A DNA stretch of 52,302 nucleotides from GCA-2737665 sp044344795 (GCA_044344795.1 JBIJCF010000021.1:1-52302); one strand, 5' to 3'; shown: positions 16,504 to 24,993, counted from the first letter of the stretch. Numbers and translations: made by a program. Notes: generated by a model from the sequence alone, not told the origin.

Positions 16504-17526
16504 TTAATTCAAACGATAGATGAGTAGCGCAACTCGTCCGTTACCACCCGAAAAAAATACTTTTTTTCCCTTTAAAGCTCTGCGAATACTGTGATATCCG
16601 CATGTACTCATTGAGTTCCAATTATCGCCTCCATCACGTGAAATATCTGTACCACCAGGACCTGTTGCGATAAGCATCGTTCCATTGACATACTCCACAC
16701 ACGAACGATATCCCCCTGTTGAACTTTGTGGCTTTACCCACGTTTTACCTCCGTCAATCGTATAGAACACATGATCATTCCTCAGTGTATCCTTGGTGTA
16801 ATCTCCACCTACAATTACCCAATTCACAGAATCTTTTACTGCAATAGAAAAAACACCTTTCGATGCTTCACCGGATATCATGGGCGTTGTAATAAATTGC
16901 CAATGTGCGCCGTAATCTTTCGAATACAAAATTCGCGAAGCAGCTCCACCCGTTGCTATCCAAAGTTGTCCGCCGGTAAGAGCGCGCAAACATGTACCAC
17001 TCGCGGCAAAATGGGCTTCGTTTTTTAACAGATGTAGTGCATGTCCCGGCATTGGATTCCACGTTTTCCCGCCATCCTTTGTTTCCAACAAAAACAAATG
17101 TCCTCCAATGGGATCTCCAAGTACAACACCTCGCATTTCATCCCAAAAAGCAATAGCATCTAAAAAATAGGCAGAGTCTTCCTGTCGCCAAACAGTGGTC
17201 CATCGCTGTCCGCCATCCTCTGTTAAAACAATAGCTGACGGTGTTCCTGCTGTTACGAGAATTGCTTTTTTATCGCTAAACGCATGTACACTTCTGAAAT
17301 CTGAATTTTCGTAACCTACCAGTTGTTGTTGCTTCCAATTCTTCCCGCCATTTGTGCTCAGACAAACGGTTCCTTTAGTACCACATGTCCAAACTACTTT
17401 ATCATTCACAGCCGACAAACCGCGAAATGAAGTTTCATTATTTGGATTTAACGATCTTATCTTCTGTCCAACCAGTAAAGAACTTAAAGCGGCAAAAATT
17501 GTTAATAGAAGTAATCGTTCGCGCAT
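16504..17526 (-). CDS. YCF48-like / BNR-repeat beta-propeller protein, secreted
   Basis: 340 residues, N-terminal hydrophobic signal (MRERLLLLTIFAALSSLLVG), no lipobox. Six Asp-box motifs are spread through the protein: LSTNGGKNW, LTEDGGQRW, ETKDGGKTW, YSKDYGAHW, YTIDGGKTW and ISRDGGDNW, which mark blades of a YCF48/sialidase-type beta-propeller. The classical sialidase arginine triad is not evident, so I do not call it a sialidase. In Bacteroidota such proteins are widespread, secreted and of unknown function; YCF48 itself is a photosystem II assembly factor, which cannot be the role here. Start ATG at 17526; divergent from the aldo-keto reductase gene, 64 bp apart. Confidence 0.8.
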   Translation of the reverse strand: MRERLLLLTIFAALSSLLVGQKIRSLNPNNETSFRGLSAVNDKVVWTCGTKGTVCLSTNGGKNWKQQQLVGYENSDFRSVHAFSDKKAILVTAGTPSAIVLTEDGGQRWTTVWRQEDSAYFLDAIAFWDEMRGVVLGDPIGGHLFLLETKDGGKTWNPMPGHALHLLKNEAHFAASGTCLRALTGGQLWIATGGAASRILYSKDYGAHWQFITTPMISGEASKGVFSIAVKDSVNWVIVGGDYTKDTLRNDHVFYTIDGGKTWVKPQSSTGGYRSCVEYVNGTMLIATGPGGTDISRDGGDNWNSMSTCGYHSIRRALKGKKVFFSGGNGRVALLIYRLN

Positions 17527-17590
17527 AGTAGTTAATGTTGTGAGTGAGTACTTTCGATTAAAGATAAATTTTAAAGGATTAAGATTAGTT

Positions 17591-18577
17591 ATGGCACAAG
17601 AGATGATTTACAGAAGACTTGGAAACAGCGGATTGCAAGTAAGCGCTTTATCGTTTGGATCTTGGGTTACATTCGGCGCACAAGTGGATAATAACACAGC
17701 TGAAGATTGCATGAAAACAGCCTACGACGCTGGTGTAAATTTCTTCGATAACGCAGAAGTTTACGCTTCCGGCAAATCAGAACTTGTGATGGGCGAAATA
17801 TTGAAAAAGATGGGATGGGACCGCACTACATACATTGTTTCCAGTAAAGTCTTTTGGGGCGGCAAAAAACCTAATCAAACCGGTTTAAGTCGTAAGCACG
17901 TGTACGAAGCTTGTCACGCAGCTTTGAAGCGTTTGCAAGTTGACTATTTGGATTTGTATTTCTGTCATCGACCTGATCCTAACACGCCGATTGGTGAGAC
18001 AGTTCGAGCTATGCATGATTTGATCACGCAAGGAAAAGTATTGTATTGGGGAACATCCGAATGGAGTGCAGCTCAGTTAATGGAGGCGTACGAATTTGCA
18101 AATGCACATAATTTACACGCGCCGGTAATGGAACAACCACAATACAATTTATTGTGGCGTCATCGTTTGGAGGTAGAGTATGCGCCGGTATTTGAGAAAT
18201 ACGGAATGGGTACTACTATTTGGTCTCCTCTTGCATCAGGATTTTTAACAGGAAAGTATTTGAACGGAGATCCCGGTAACACACGTCTATCACGTCCCGA
18301 TTTACAGTGGTTGCGAGAGCGACTTTTAGGCGAAGGCAGTGGTGAAAAACCCAATCAAGTAAAAGGTTTTGTGGAATTGGCAAAACAAGTTGGAGTTTCA
18401 ACTACTCATTTAGCGCTTTTGTGGTGTATGCATAATGCGCGTGTGAGCACAGTAATATTAGGAGCTTCAAATGTGCTACAACTGAAGGATAATTTGGCAG
18501 CTTTGGAACACATCGAAAAAGTAGATCAATCCGTTATAGAAAAACTAAATGTATTGTTTCCTGTTGTTGCCCCGTAG
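17591..18577 (+). CDS. aldo/keto reductase, Kv-beta-subunit-like
   Basis: 328 residues from the ATG at 17591; the frame continues upstream to 17354, but that stretch is antisense inside the neighbouring gene. A TIM-barrel NADPH-dependent oxidoreductase. The catalytic tetrad is visible: Asp53, Tyr58, Lys86 and His126. The sequence follows the eukaryotic Kv channel beta-subunit/YghZ subgroup closely (LSFGSWVTFGAQ, INFFDNAEVYASGKSE-like segment, KVFWGGKK, GLSRKH, RPDPNTPIGETVRAM, LGASN). No ion-channel gene is adjacent. Physiological substrate unknown; reduction of aldehydes such as methylglyoxal is a plausible guess from the family. Family call is secure. Confidence 0.9.
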   Translation: MAQEMIYRRLGNSGLQVSALSFGSWVTFGAQVDNNTAEDCMKTAYDAGVNFFDNAEVYASGKSELVMGEILKKMGWDRTTYIVSSKVFWGGKKPNQTGLSRKHVYEACHAALKRLQVDYLDLYFCHRPDPNTPIGETVRAMHDLITQGKVLYWGTSEWSAAQLMEAYEFANAHNLHAPVMEQPQYNLLWRHRLEVEYAPVFEKYGMGTTIWSPLASGFLTGKYLNGDPGNTRLSRPDLQWLRERLLGEGSGEKPNQVKGFVELAKQVGVSTTHLALLWCMHNARVSTVILGASNVLQLKDNLAALEHIEKVDQSVIEKLNVLFPVVAP

Positions 18578-18599
18578 TTGAGACAAGACGTTTGCCGGA

Positions 18600-19580
18600 C
18601 TAGCTGAGTAAACTATGTTTCTTATCGGGCAACATGTTTTCTACGGTCCACTGCAAGTTTTTCTCGTGTTTCGATTTACGATGAGGACATGTTGCAACCA
18701 AACAAATAGAACAACTGCCAGGCAAACAAGGATCTGCATGAATAAAAAATTCCATCTCCTCGCCCATTGCTTTTTTTACAAGTTGTTCCACATGATCTAC
18801 TTCTGTGTGAGCTTCTTCCAAAGACAGATACCACGGCAATGTGATATGTGCGTCCACATGTAATCCGCTTCCGTATTTCAACACACGTAAATTGTGCATA
18901 TCAATCCAATTCGGTTTCCGATTATCATTTAACACCTTTATCAGTTGTTTTATTTTCTCTTGATCTTGTTCATCCAATAAATTGCCTAATGCTTCGCGAA
19001 CCAGCAGATAACCTGTGTAGATAATGTAACCTCCAAACACGATAGCCAAGGCATTATCAATCCATGTGATTTTGGTAAAGTAAATCAGTAACATTCCTGC
19101 GACCAATCCAATGCTGGAAATGGTATCGGAAACCAAATGTTTACCATTCGCTTGCATCAACGACGATTGTTCTTTAGTACCTCGCTTAATCAGATATCTT
19201 CCCACCAAAAAGTTCGCTGCACCTGAAACAAAGGATAACGCCGCTCCAATATCAGGACGTGAAATTTCGTGCGGAAACCAAAAACCTTTAATCGACTCGA
19301 ATAGGATCCAGCCACCGGCTAGTAAGATCAGTGCGCCTTCAAATCCGGCAGAAACGAATTCTATTTTACCGTGACCATAAGGGTGATCTTCGTCACGCGG
19401 ACGTGCGGCATACGTAATGCTGTATAATGCAAAAGTTCCGGCTGCAACATTTACAATACTTTCCAAAGCATCGGTAAAAATTGCATTGGAGTTGGTCAAC
19501 CACCACGCAGCGAACTTAATCAACATCAAGGATGTGCTAAAGATCAAGGTAAACCGCATGATTCGTATTTGCTCTTTCAT
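18600..19580 (-). CDS. cation diffusion facilitator (CDF) family transporter with Cys-rich tail
   Basis: 326 residues. CDF proteins exchange cytosolic divalent metals for protons. There are about six transmembrane helices in residues 8-195 with the HPYGHGKIE loop after TM2, and a cytosolic C-terminal domain. The TM5 half-site is HxxxD (His148, Asp152), as usual, but the TM2 half-site reads TDALESIVN, i.e. ExxxN (Glu40, Asn44) instead of H/DxxxD. The C-terminal end has HADPCLPGSC, then C and CPHR (four cysteines within 16 residues), a likely metal-binding tail. Metal specificity cannot be told from this. It lies 30 bases after the 2H phosphoesterase gene and may be co-transcribed. Confidence 0.88.
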   Translation of the reverse strand: MKEQIRIMRFTLIFSTSLMLIKFAAWWLTNSNAIFTDALESIVNVAAGTFALYSITYAARPRDEDHPYGHGKIEFVSAGFEGALILLAGGWILFESIKGFWFPHEISRPDIGAALSFVSGAANFLVGRYLIKRGTKEQSSLMQANGKHLVSDTISSIGLVAGMLLIYFTKITWIDNALAIVFGGYIIYTGYLLVREALGNLLDEQDQEKIKQLIKVLNDNRKPNWIDMHNLRVLKYGSGLHVDAHITLPWYLSLEEAHTEVDHVEQLVKKAMGEEMEFFIHADPCLPGSCSICLVATCPHRKSKHEKNLQWTVENMLPDKKHSLLS

Positions 19581-19610
19581 GAAGAGAGGGATGTAATTAA
19601 GATAAAAGTA

Positions 19611-20162
19611 CTAAGCATTTACAAGCAATGTAGAACGGTGAATAATTTGCCATTGCGAATGAATATAACGTAACAGGCAAACCTCTTCTACCTCTATCTT
19701 TTCTCGAAATGTCATCGTTTGCAATTCACTGCGGCATGCTTCAAAATGCTCCGGTGTCCAATCGCGGTTGCCTAATGTGATATGCGGATGGAAATGCGAT
19801 TGAATTTTAGTACTTCTTAAAAATGAAAGTTCTTTTAAGTGATGACGCACTGCTCTTTCCAATTTGTCCAATTGCTCATCCGGTTCAACTGCCACAAAGG
19901 CTACACGCGGCGGAAAGTAATCGAAGTTATTGGTGCGTAAATCAAAAGGCTGGAACAATGCTACGGTTCGATCCAATGTTTGACGAAGGAGCAATTCCAT
20001 GTTCTCGTCCACTTCAAATGGAGGAAACAAAGTTAAATGAGCCGGTGATTTCATAGCAGCTTTGGTATGATACTGCTCGGAAATGTACAGTTTCAATTCC
20101 TGTAAATAGGTTTGAATTTCACCTTCAGGAACAATTGCCACATAATACCGTTGTTTACCCAT
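19611..20162 (-). CDS. 2H phosphoesterase (2'-5' RNA ligase / LigT family)
   Basis: 183 residues. Both H-x-T/S catalytic motifs of the 2H superfamily are present: HLT at 42-44 (PAHLTLFPPF) and HIT at 127-129 (HFHPHITLG). Relatives act as RNA 2',3'-cyclic phosphodiesterases or 2'-5' ligases. Cytosolic. Preceded on the same strand by the FKBP-operon terminator (20192-20215), so it is a new transcription unit, probably with the downstream CDF gene. Substrate unknown. Confidence 0.85.
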   Translation of the reverse strand: MGKQRYYVAIVPEGEIQTYLQELKLYISEQYHTKAAMKSPAHLTLFPPFEVDENMELLLRQTLDRTVALFQPFDLRTNNFDYFPPRVAFVAVEPDEQLDKLERAVRHHLKELSFLRSTKIQSHFHPHITLGNRDWTPEHFEACRSELQTMTFREKIEVEEVCLLRYIHSQWQIIHRSTLLVNA

Positions 20163-20191
20163 GCTGCTACTAATATCGCAGTATTCAACAC

Positions 20192-20215
20192 AAATCCCCG
20201 CCGAAGCGGGGATTT
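20192..20215 (-). terminator. terminator of the nrnA-FKBP operon
   Basis: A perfect 10-bp stem AAATCCCCGC/GCGGGGATTT (20192-20201, 20206-20215) capped, in minus-strand RNA, by a stable C(UUCG)G tetraloop. It starts two bases after the last FKBP stop codon. The following tract is only moderately U-rich. Confidence 0.7.
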
Positions 20216-20216
20216 G

Positions 20217-21086
20217 TTATTTAAAATCGACTAACTGCACATCGAAAATGAGCGTAGCTTTTTGCGGAATCATTGGTGGACGACCTTGCTCGCCGTATGC
20301 CAACTGATAAGGTAAAATCAATTTTGCTTTCTCGCCTTTACGTAATAAAGCAATGCCTTCATCCCAACCTTTAATTACGCGACCTTGACCCAACGGAAAT
20401 TCAAACGGATTACCACGTTCAACAGATGAGTCGAACATTTTACCATCCGTCAAATAACCGCTATAATGCACTTTCACCGTTTGGCCATTACTTGGTTTTG
20501 CATTTTCAGGATGCGATTCAAACATCACCAACTTCAATCCGCTTGGAGTTGTGATGGTATCTTTTCCTTTCGCATCCCATGGCATAGGCTTCGGTTTTAC
20601 ATCCAACACTTCAACATCAAAAATCAATGTGCTGTTGGGAGGAATTGCACCCATATTGCGCGCTCCGTAACCCATTGCAGGAGGAATACGCATGGTTACT
20701 TTATCTCCGGCGTGTAAATATTTCATCACCGAGTCCCAACCCGGAATAACCTGACCTCTACCCGTTACAAACGAAAACGGTTGATAGCCGTGTTTTGATG
20801 ACGCATCGAATACCGTATCGTTGGTCAATTTTCCAACATAGAATACGGTAACCTTATCGCCTGCTGTAATTTTCGGACCTTTACCCTGAGACGTAATTGT
20901 GTATTGAATTTCGCCTCCAATCGTAACAGTCTTCTGCTTCTTCGGCTTGATCGCCTTAGTTGCATGATTACGCTTCACAGTGTCTTTGGCATCTTTGGTT
21001 GGCGTACCACCTGCAAAACTACCCGACATGGCCGCAAAGAACAGAGCTGCAGCACCAATTGAAGCGATTACAATTCTTTTATTCAT
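20217..21086 (-). CDS. periplasmic double-domain FKBP-type peptidyl-prolyl isomerase
   Basis: 289 residues, signal peptide (MNKRIVIASIGAAALFFAAM...FAGG), then a Lys-rich linker and two complete FKBP domains at about 58-160 and 178-289. Both retain the residues expected of an active FKBP: FDAS/FDSS after the second strand, the pocket tryptophan in VIPGWDS and VIKGWDE, and the AYG...IPP/IPQ flap (MGYGARNMGAIPP, LAYGEQGRPPMIPQ). It catalyses cis-trans isomerisation of Xaa-Pro bonds in folding envelope proteins. Last gene of the operon; one base separates it from the upstream FKBP gene. Of the four FKBP genes here, this is the one most likely to be catalytically competent. Confidence 0.93.
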   Translation of the reverse strand: MNKRIVIASIGAAALFFAAMSGSFAGGTPTKDAKDTVKRNHATKAIKPKKQKTVTIGGEIQYTITSQGKGPKITAGDKVTVFYVGKLTNDTVFDASSKHGYQPFSFVTGRGQVIPGWDSVMKYLHAGDKVTMRIPPAMGYGARNMGAIPPNSTLIFDVEVLDVKPKPMPWDAKGKDTITTPSGLKLVMFESHPENAKPSNGQTVKVHYSGYLTDGKMFDSSVERGNPFEFPLGQGRVIKGWDEGIALLRKGEKAKLILPYQLAYGEQGRPPMIPQKATLIFDVQLVDFK

Positions 21087-21087
21087 A

Positions 21088-22038
21088 TTATTTCATTTTC
21101 GGATTAACTTCCACTAACTCTACTTCAAATACACGCGACAAGCTGTCATTGTAACCCATTGCAGGAGGAAGCAAGAAAACAGATTTGCCCCCCAACTTCA
21201 TCTTCATCACACAATCATCAAATCCTTTAACCACATAGCCTGTGCCTACAGGGAAATACATCAACTCTTGACCTTCAACAAATGTGTTGGCATCAAAAAT
21301 GGTACCATCGCAATATTTTCCGGTGTATTTCAAACCAACGTTAGTTCCCGGAGTCAACGCAGGTCCTGAACCCGGCTGGAGTTCTTTGTAATAAATACCG
21401 TTATTATCCGGATTTACGCCCGCCATATTTTTAGTGACGTACTCTTTAGCAACTTTACTATCGTTCTTCTTCAGACCCGGCTCTACTTTCTCAACAATCT
21501 TACGAGTTGAATCTTTGATGACCATCACTTTCTGCATCACTTCAAAACGCTTACGCTGTTCTTCTTCCGCAACTTTCTGCTTGTCTTCGGCAGTCTTTTT
21601 GGTGTAAACGCTGTCGATTGACAATGTAAAACCGAGATACGGCATGTTTGCGTGAGTAGAATCGAAATTGAAATCGTTCGGATAATGCTTTTTCAATGAA
21701 TCCATACGAACGAAGAATGTCACGCTATCGCCGGGCTTAAAGCGCGATAACATATCGAACATATCACCTTTAAATTTCGGCTCGTTGATCATAATACCAA
21801 ACGATTCATCACCTGCTTCTTTGTTCAGATCATAAAAAACAGAATCGTTTGAATCCTTAAATTTCATCTTCACAAACATGGCTCCACCCTTTTCAGCGGC
21901 CTCTTTGCCCGGCCCTTCTTTGTGAATCATAAAATAAGTACCGTTGTCAGTTTCTTCATATCCCGGAAAAGGAGAATCACTACACGACATCGTTAAAAAA
22001 AGAGCGGCTACTACACCCGCCGTTACTACTTGCTTCAT
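21088..22038 (-). CDS. FKBP-type lipoprotein, divergent (flap loop missing)
   Basis: 316 residues. Lipoprotein signal with lipobox LTMSC (Cys19). An N-terminal domain (about 24-140) is a degenerate FKBP fold (GTYFMIHKEG, VFYDLNK, FKPGDSVTFFV); a charged helical linker follows; the C-terminal FKBP domain (about 215-316) has GLKYTGKYCDGTIFD but the pocket tryptophan is Phe (VVKGFDDC) and the flap loop between PPAMGYN and VFEVELVEV is shortened by roughly a dozen residues. It may be a chaperone without strong isomerase activity (inference). Seven bases after the preceding gene and one before the next; same operon. Confidence 0.85.
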   Translation of the reverse strand: MKQVVTAGVVAALFLTMSCSDSPFPGYEETDNGTYFMIHKEGPGKEAAEKGGAMFVKMKFKDSNDSVFYDLNKEAGDESFGIMINEPKFKGDMFDMLSRFKPGDSVTFFVRMDSLKKHYPNDFNFDSTHANMPYLGFTLSIDSVYTKKTAEDKQKVAEEEQRKRFEVMQKVMVIKDSTRKIVEKVEPGLKKNDSKVAKEYVTKNMAGVNPDNNGIYYKELQPGSGPALTPGTNVGLKYTGKYCDGTIFDANTFVEGQELMYFPVGTGYVVKGFDDCVMKMKLGGKSVFLLPPAMGYNDSLSRVFEVELVEVNPKMK

Positions 22039-22045
22039 TGTATGT

Positions 22046-22894
22046 TTAATTGTTAGTCACTGCTGTTAATTCCAGTTCAAAAACTACCGGTGTATACGCC
22101 GGAATAATTCCTGTGCTGGAGCCATCGCTTCCGAAAGCCAGTCGCGAAGGTATGATAATTTTAGCTTGCTCTCCGCTGCGCATTCGTTTGAGGGCGTATT
22201 CCACTCCTTGAACCACTTGCCCTTTTTCACCCCATTTGAACATCAGCGGACGATTAGCATCCCGAGAATTGTCGATAACGCGACCATTCAAAAAGTAACC
22301 CTTGTAATGCACCGTTACACTCACCGAACTATCCACTTCCATTCCAGTTGTAGACTTGGTTTTACGAAAATACATACCATATCCATCACGATCTGCTGCT
22401 GTAAATCCATGCTTAAGGGCATAGCGATCCATTAACGCATGCTCATTGGCTTCCGGGTCAAACGATGCTGTTACTTTGGCGTAATCTTCCGAAGATAAAA
22501 TCCTTACAATTCGAACACGCATTTCCACCAATGCGGTGTCCGGTGCGCCCGGAATACTTAAATCACCACCGGGTAATAAAAACGAAGCGCTATCACCTTC
22601 ATTTAGCACGCTGAAATATCTGCTCGCCGACGATTGCATAAAAATGGTTCCTGTGGGACTTTCCACTTCAGAATCGTAAAACACAATTCCACCGTATGCA
22701 TTACTCATTCGTACCTCATACACATCATCGTCGCCGGCTTTTTTCTCCGTATCACCAACGTCATGTAATTTGTAATATACGCCCGGTTCTGCCCGCGTAT
22801 AGCCGGGATGCTTATTATCGCAACCTACAATGGAAAGCCCGACAATACTCGCGATAAGAATTAGGCTACCGTAGTTCAAGAAGTTCAATTTCAT
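22046..22894 (-). CDS. FKBP-type lipoprotein with degenerate N-terminal FKBP domain
   Basis: 282 residues. Lipobox LSIVGC (Cys25). The same two-domain plan as its neighbours: a degenerate N-terminal FKBP-like domain (PGVYYKLHDVGD, IVFYDSEVE, LNEGDSASFLLPG) and a C-terminal FKBP domain at about 165-282 (VHYKGYFLNGRVID, then VVQGVEYAL where the pocket Trp is Val, then RLAFGSDGSSTGIIP with the flap retained). Its start overlaps the end of the upstream GldI-like gene by 29 bases, pointing to translational coupling. Presumably lipid-anchored in the envelope facing the periplasm. Confidence 0.87.
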   Translation of the reverse strand: MKLNFLNYGSLILIASIVGLSIVGCDNKHPGYTRAEPGVYYKLHDVGDTEKKAGDDDVYEVRMSNAYGGIVFYDSEVESPTGTIFMQSSASRYFSVLNEGDSASFLLPGGDLSIPGAPDTALVEMRVRIVRILSSEDYAKVTASFDPEANEHALMDRYALKHGFTAADRDGYGMYFRKTKSTTGMEVDSSVSVTVHYKGYFLNGRVIDNSRDANRPLMFKWGEKGQVVQGVEYALKRMRSGEQAKIIIPSRLAFGSDGSSTGIIPAYTPVVFELELTAVTNN

Positions 22895-23387
22895 AGATAA
22901 CGCTTGCGCGTGGTGGGATTTTAGTTTGATCGCCGATTAAGCCGTGTGCCAAATGTGAGGGTAAAATAAAACGCATTTTATCACCGATGCGCATCAATTG
23001 TAAGGCTTCATGTAATCCGGACTCAATATTGTCTTTCCCAATCATGACTTCCTTCGCACCATCTTGTTCAGACGAATAACAAATTGTTCCATCCAATAAT
23101 GTTATCGTGTAAGAAACTTTTGCCCATTGCCCCGCAACAGCCAGGTCTCCTTTACCCTCTTTCAATTTCATATAACGTAATCCGGACGCCGTCATCTCCA
23201 TGGTCCATCCCTTATTCTTCACGTACTGCTCAATCTCATCATTCTGTCGCCTCCGATCCCACGCGTTCATTTCAACAGAAAGACGCTCCATTTGCTCCTT
23301 GCTCAACTTTTGCTTTTTCGGAGCAGGCGCCGGCTCAGAACACGAATTCAAGATGATAACCAATACAAACAATACGAATGCACGCAT
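22866..23387 (-). CDS. GldI-like FKBP-type lipoprotein
   Basis: 173 residues, lipobox ILNSC (Cys16), acidic/helical linker, one FKBP domain at about 80-173. The end of the domain (LPSHLAHGLIGDQTKIPP) resembles GldI of gliding Flavobacteria, and GldI-like genes commonly neighbour a DHH phosphoesterase, as here. The pocket tryptophan position is Leu (IESGLHEAL), as expected for a low-activity member. GldI is required for gliding motility in F. johnsoniae; whether this organism glides is unknown, so I leave the symbol blank. Two bases after nrnA and overlapping the next gene by 29 bases. Confidence 0.82.
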   Translation of the reverse strand: MRAFVLFVLVIILNSCSEPAPAPKKQKLSKEQMERLSVEMNAWDRRRQNDEIEQYVKNKGWTMEMTASGLRYMKLKEGKGDLAVAGQWAKVSYTITLLDGTICYSSEQDGAKEVMIGKDNIESGLHEALQLMRIGDKMRFILPSHLAHGLIGDQTKIPPRASVIYEIELLELR

Positions 23388-23389
23388 GA

Positions 23390-24421
23390 TTACAATGATT
23401 TTTTAAGTTCAGCCGTGTACAATGACAGCAGGGACTCGAAGTGACTAACTGTATCTTTTAAAGACATTTTTGAAACACCTCCTGCTGCATTTCTATGGCC
23501 GCCACCGTTAAAGTGAGCACGGGCAAATTTGTTTACATCAAATTTCCCTTTGGAACGAAACGAGCACTTCACCACACCGTCGCGTTCGGCGAAAAATGCA
23601 GAAAAAATAATACCGCTCATGCCTAATCCGTAATTCACCAATCCCTCCGTATCTCCACGTTTGTATTCAAAACGATCGTGTTCCTTATTATTCAGAAAAA
23701 AATAAGCGGTATGCATGTCCTGCTTCACCACCATTTTTTCAGACAACGCATATCCTAATAAGCGCATTCGCGCTTCGGAATTCGTATCATAAATGCGCTG
23801 ATGGTTGATGGCATTTTCTGCTCCGGCATCCATCAGTGCAGCAACCACATGGTGCGTACGCGCCGATGTTGACGGAAACCTAAACGAACCGGTATCTGTC
23901 ATGATGCCTACGTAGAGGCAATTCGCTATATCCTTATTGATCAATTTCGCACCGCCCGTAATTTCAATAAAATCGTACACCAGCTCTGCTGTAGAACTTG
24001 ATTCTACGCGATGCAGCATGTACGACGCAAAATCAGAAGGATTGGGATGATGGTCGATAAGCACTTTCGGAACTGATGTAGCGGTGATTAACTTACCTAC
24101 TTCATTGATTCTATTCAGATCATTAAAGTCAAGGCAAAAAATAACCTCCGCTTTTGCAATGGCATTTTTAGCTTTAAGCATGTTCTCATCGGCCTGAATA
24201 ACCTGCTTATCCCCTTTCATCCATTTCAAAAAATCAGGATACGCGTTAGGGACGATCACCTTAACATCATGACCGCACAATAACAGATAGTTCTTTAATC
24301 CTAATGAAGAACCCATTGCATCGCCATCAGGAGACCAATGCGTAACTACAACAATTTTCCGCGGTTTAGCCAGCATCTTTTTTAGTGCGCTTGCTCCCGA
24401 GAATGTCTTTTTTATCGCCAT
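23390..24421 (-). CDS. nrnA: DHH-family bifunctional oligoribonuclease / pAp phosphatase
   Basis: 343 residues, NrnA/DHHA1 type. It degrades short oligoribonucleotides (nanoRNA) to mononucleotides and removes the 3' phosphate of pAp. Motifs: HWSPDGDAMGS (His28, Asp32, Asp34), Asp98 in CLDFND, the DHH triplet at 123-125, Asp176 in MTDTGSF and the DHHA1 substrate-binding GGGHRNAAGG near 309-318. First gene of a five-gene operon with four FKBP genes; a -7 element lies eight bases before the ATG, so the mRNA leader is very short. Divergent from ndk. Confidence 0.92.
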   Translation of the reverse strand: MAIKKTFSGASALKKMLAKPRKIVVVTHWSPDGDAMGSSLGLKNYLLLCGHDVKVIVPNAYPDFLKWMKGDKQVIQADENMLKAKNAIAKAEVIFCLDFNDLNRINEVGKLITATSVPKVLIDHHPNPSDFASYMLHRVESSSTAELVYDFIEITGGAKLINKDIANCLYVGIMTDTGSFRFPSTSARTHHVVAALMDAGAENAINHQRIYDTNSEARMRLLGYALSEKMVVKQDMHTAYFFLNNKEHDRFEYKRGDTEGLVNYGLGMSGIIFSAFFAERDGVVKCSFRSKGKFDVNKFARAHFNGGGHRNAAGGVSKMSLKDTVSHFESLLSLYTAELKKSL

Positions 24422-24429
24422 ACGAAGGA

Positions 24430-24437
24430 CAAAGTTA
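24430..24437 (-). promoter_or_regulatory. -7 element of the nrnA-FKBP operon
   Basis: TAACTTTG on the minus strand, exact TAnnTTTG. It ends eight bases before the nrnA ATG, so the predicted transcript has almost no leader. No good -33 element. Confidence 0.5.
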
Positions 24438-24489
24438 ACAGGGAAATGTAGTAATCACGTGTTATTCTTGTACTAACGTCTGTATTTAG

Positions 24490-24520
24490 TTTTATGTGAT
24501 AACAATTAATGTTAATTTCG
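24490..24520 (+). promoter_or_regulatory. possible promoter of ndk
   Basis: TTTT (24490-24493), 19 bases, TAATTTCG (24513-24520), one mismatch to TAnnTTTG; 33 bases before the ndk ATG at 24554. Confidence 0.35.
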
Positions 24521-24553
24521 CAGCCGATTTCACAACTACTAATACTACTAACA

Positions 24554-24973
24554 ATGTCAGGGAACAGAACATTTACCATGATTAAGCCAGATGCGGTGGA
24601 AAATAACCACATCGGACCAATTCTTGCAAAAATTAACGAAGCCGGATTTCGCATCGTTGCTATGAAATATACACGCCTGTCACGTGAGGCTGCAGGTCAG
24701 TTTTATGCAGTACACAGCGAGCGCCCATTTTACGGAGAATTGGTGGACTACATGTCTTCAGGACCTATCGTAGCTGCAATTCTTGAAAAAGACAACGCCG
24801 TAGCAGATTTCCGCACGTTGATCGGTGCAACTGATCCGACAAAAGCAGCTCCGGGAACCATTCGTGCTTTATTTGCAAAAAGCATTGCCGCGAACGCCGT
24901 TCACGGATCTGACAGTGATGAAAATGCTGCTATCGAAGGCAACTTCTTCTTCTCAGGATTAGAGCGTTTCTAA
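24554..24973 (+). CDS. ndk: nucleoside-diphosphate kinase
   Basis: 139 residues from the ATG at 24554; the frame extends upstream to 24509, but that part overlaps the promoter region and lies before the conserved start MSGNRTFTMIKPDAV. Ndk transfers the gamma phosphate of ATP to NDPs through a phospho-histidine. Catalytic His117 lies in NAVHGSDS; the nucleotide-binding residues Lys11, Tyr51, Arg87, Thr93, Arg104 and Asn114 are all in place. Cytosolic, single-gene transcription unit with a strong terminator at 24994-25021. Divergent from nrnA. Confidence 0.97.
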   Translation: MSGNRTFTMIKPDAVENNHIGPILAKINEAGFRIVAMKYTRLSREAAGQFYAVHSERPFYGELVDYMSSGPIVAAILEKDNAVADFRTLIGATDPTKAAPGTIRALFAKSIAANAVHGSDSDENAAIEGNFFFSGLERF

Positions 24974-24993
24974 ATTCCACGTTGCAAGATCTT

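Noticed and set aside
16504..17526. Sialidase
   Set aside because: Asp-boxes are present but the catalytic Arg triad and nucleophile Tyr/Glu pair are not evident; YCF48-like propeller is the safer call.
18564..18634. Long-range hairpin between the aldo-keto reductase and CDF ends (TGTTGCCCCG / CGGGCAACA)
   Set aside because: The arms are about 50 bases apart, inside two coding ends and without a U-tract; probably chance.
24412..24654. 80-codon minus-strand frame overlapping ndk
   Set aside because: Antisense to the conserved ndk N-terminus with no independent evidence.
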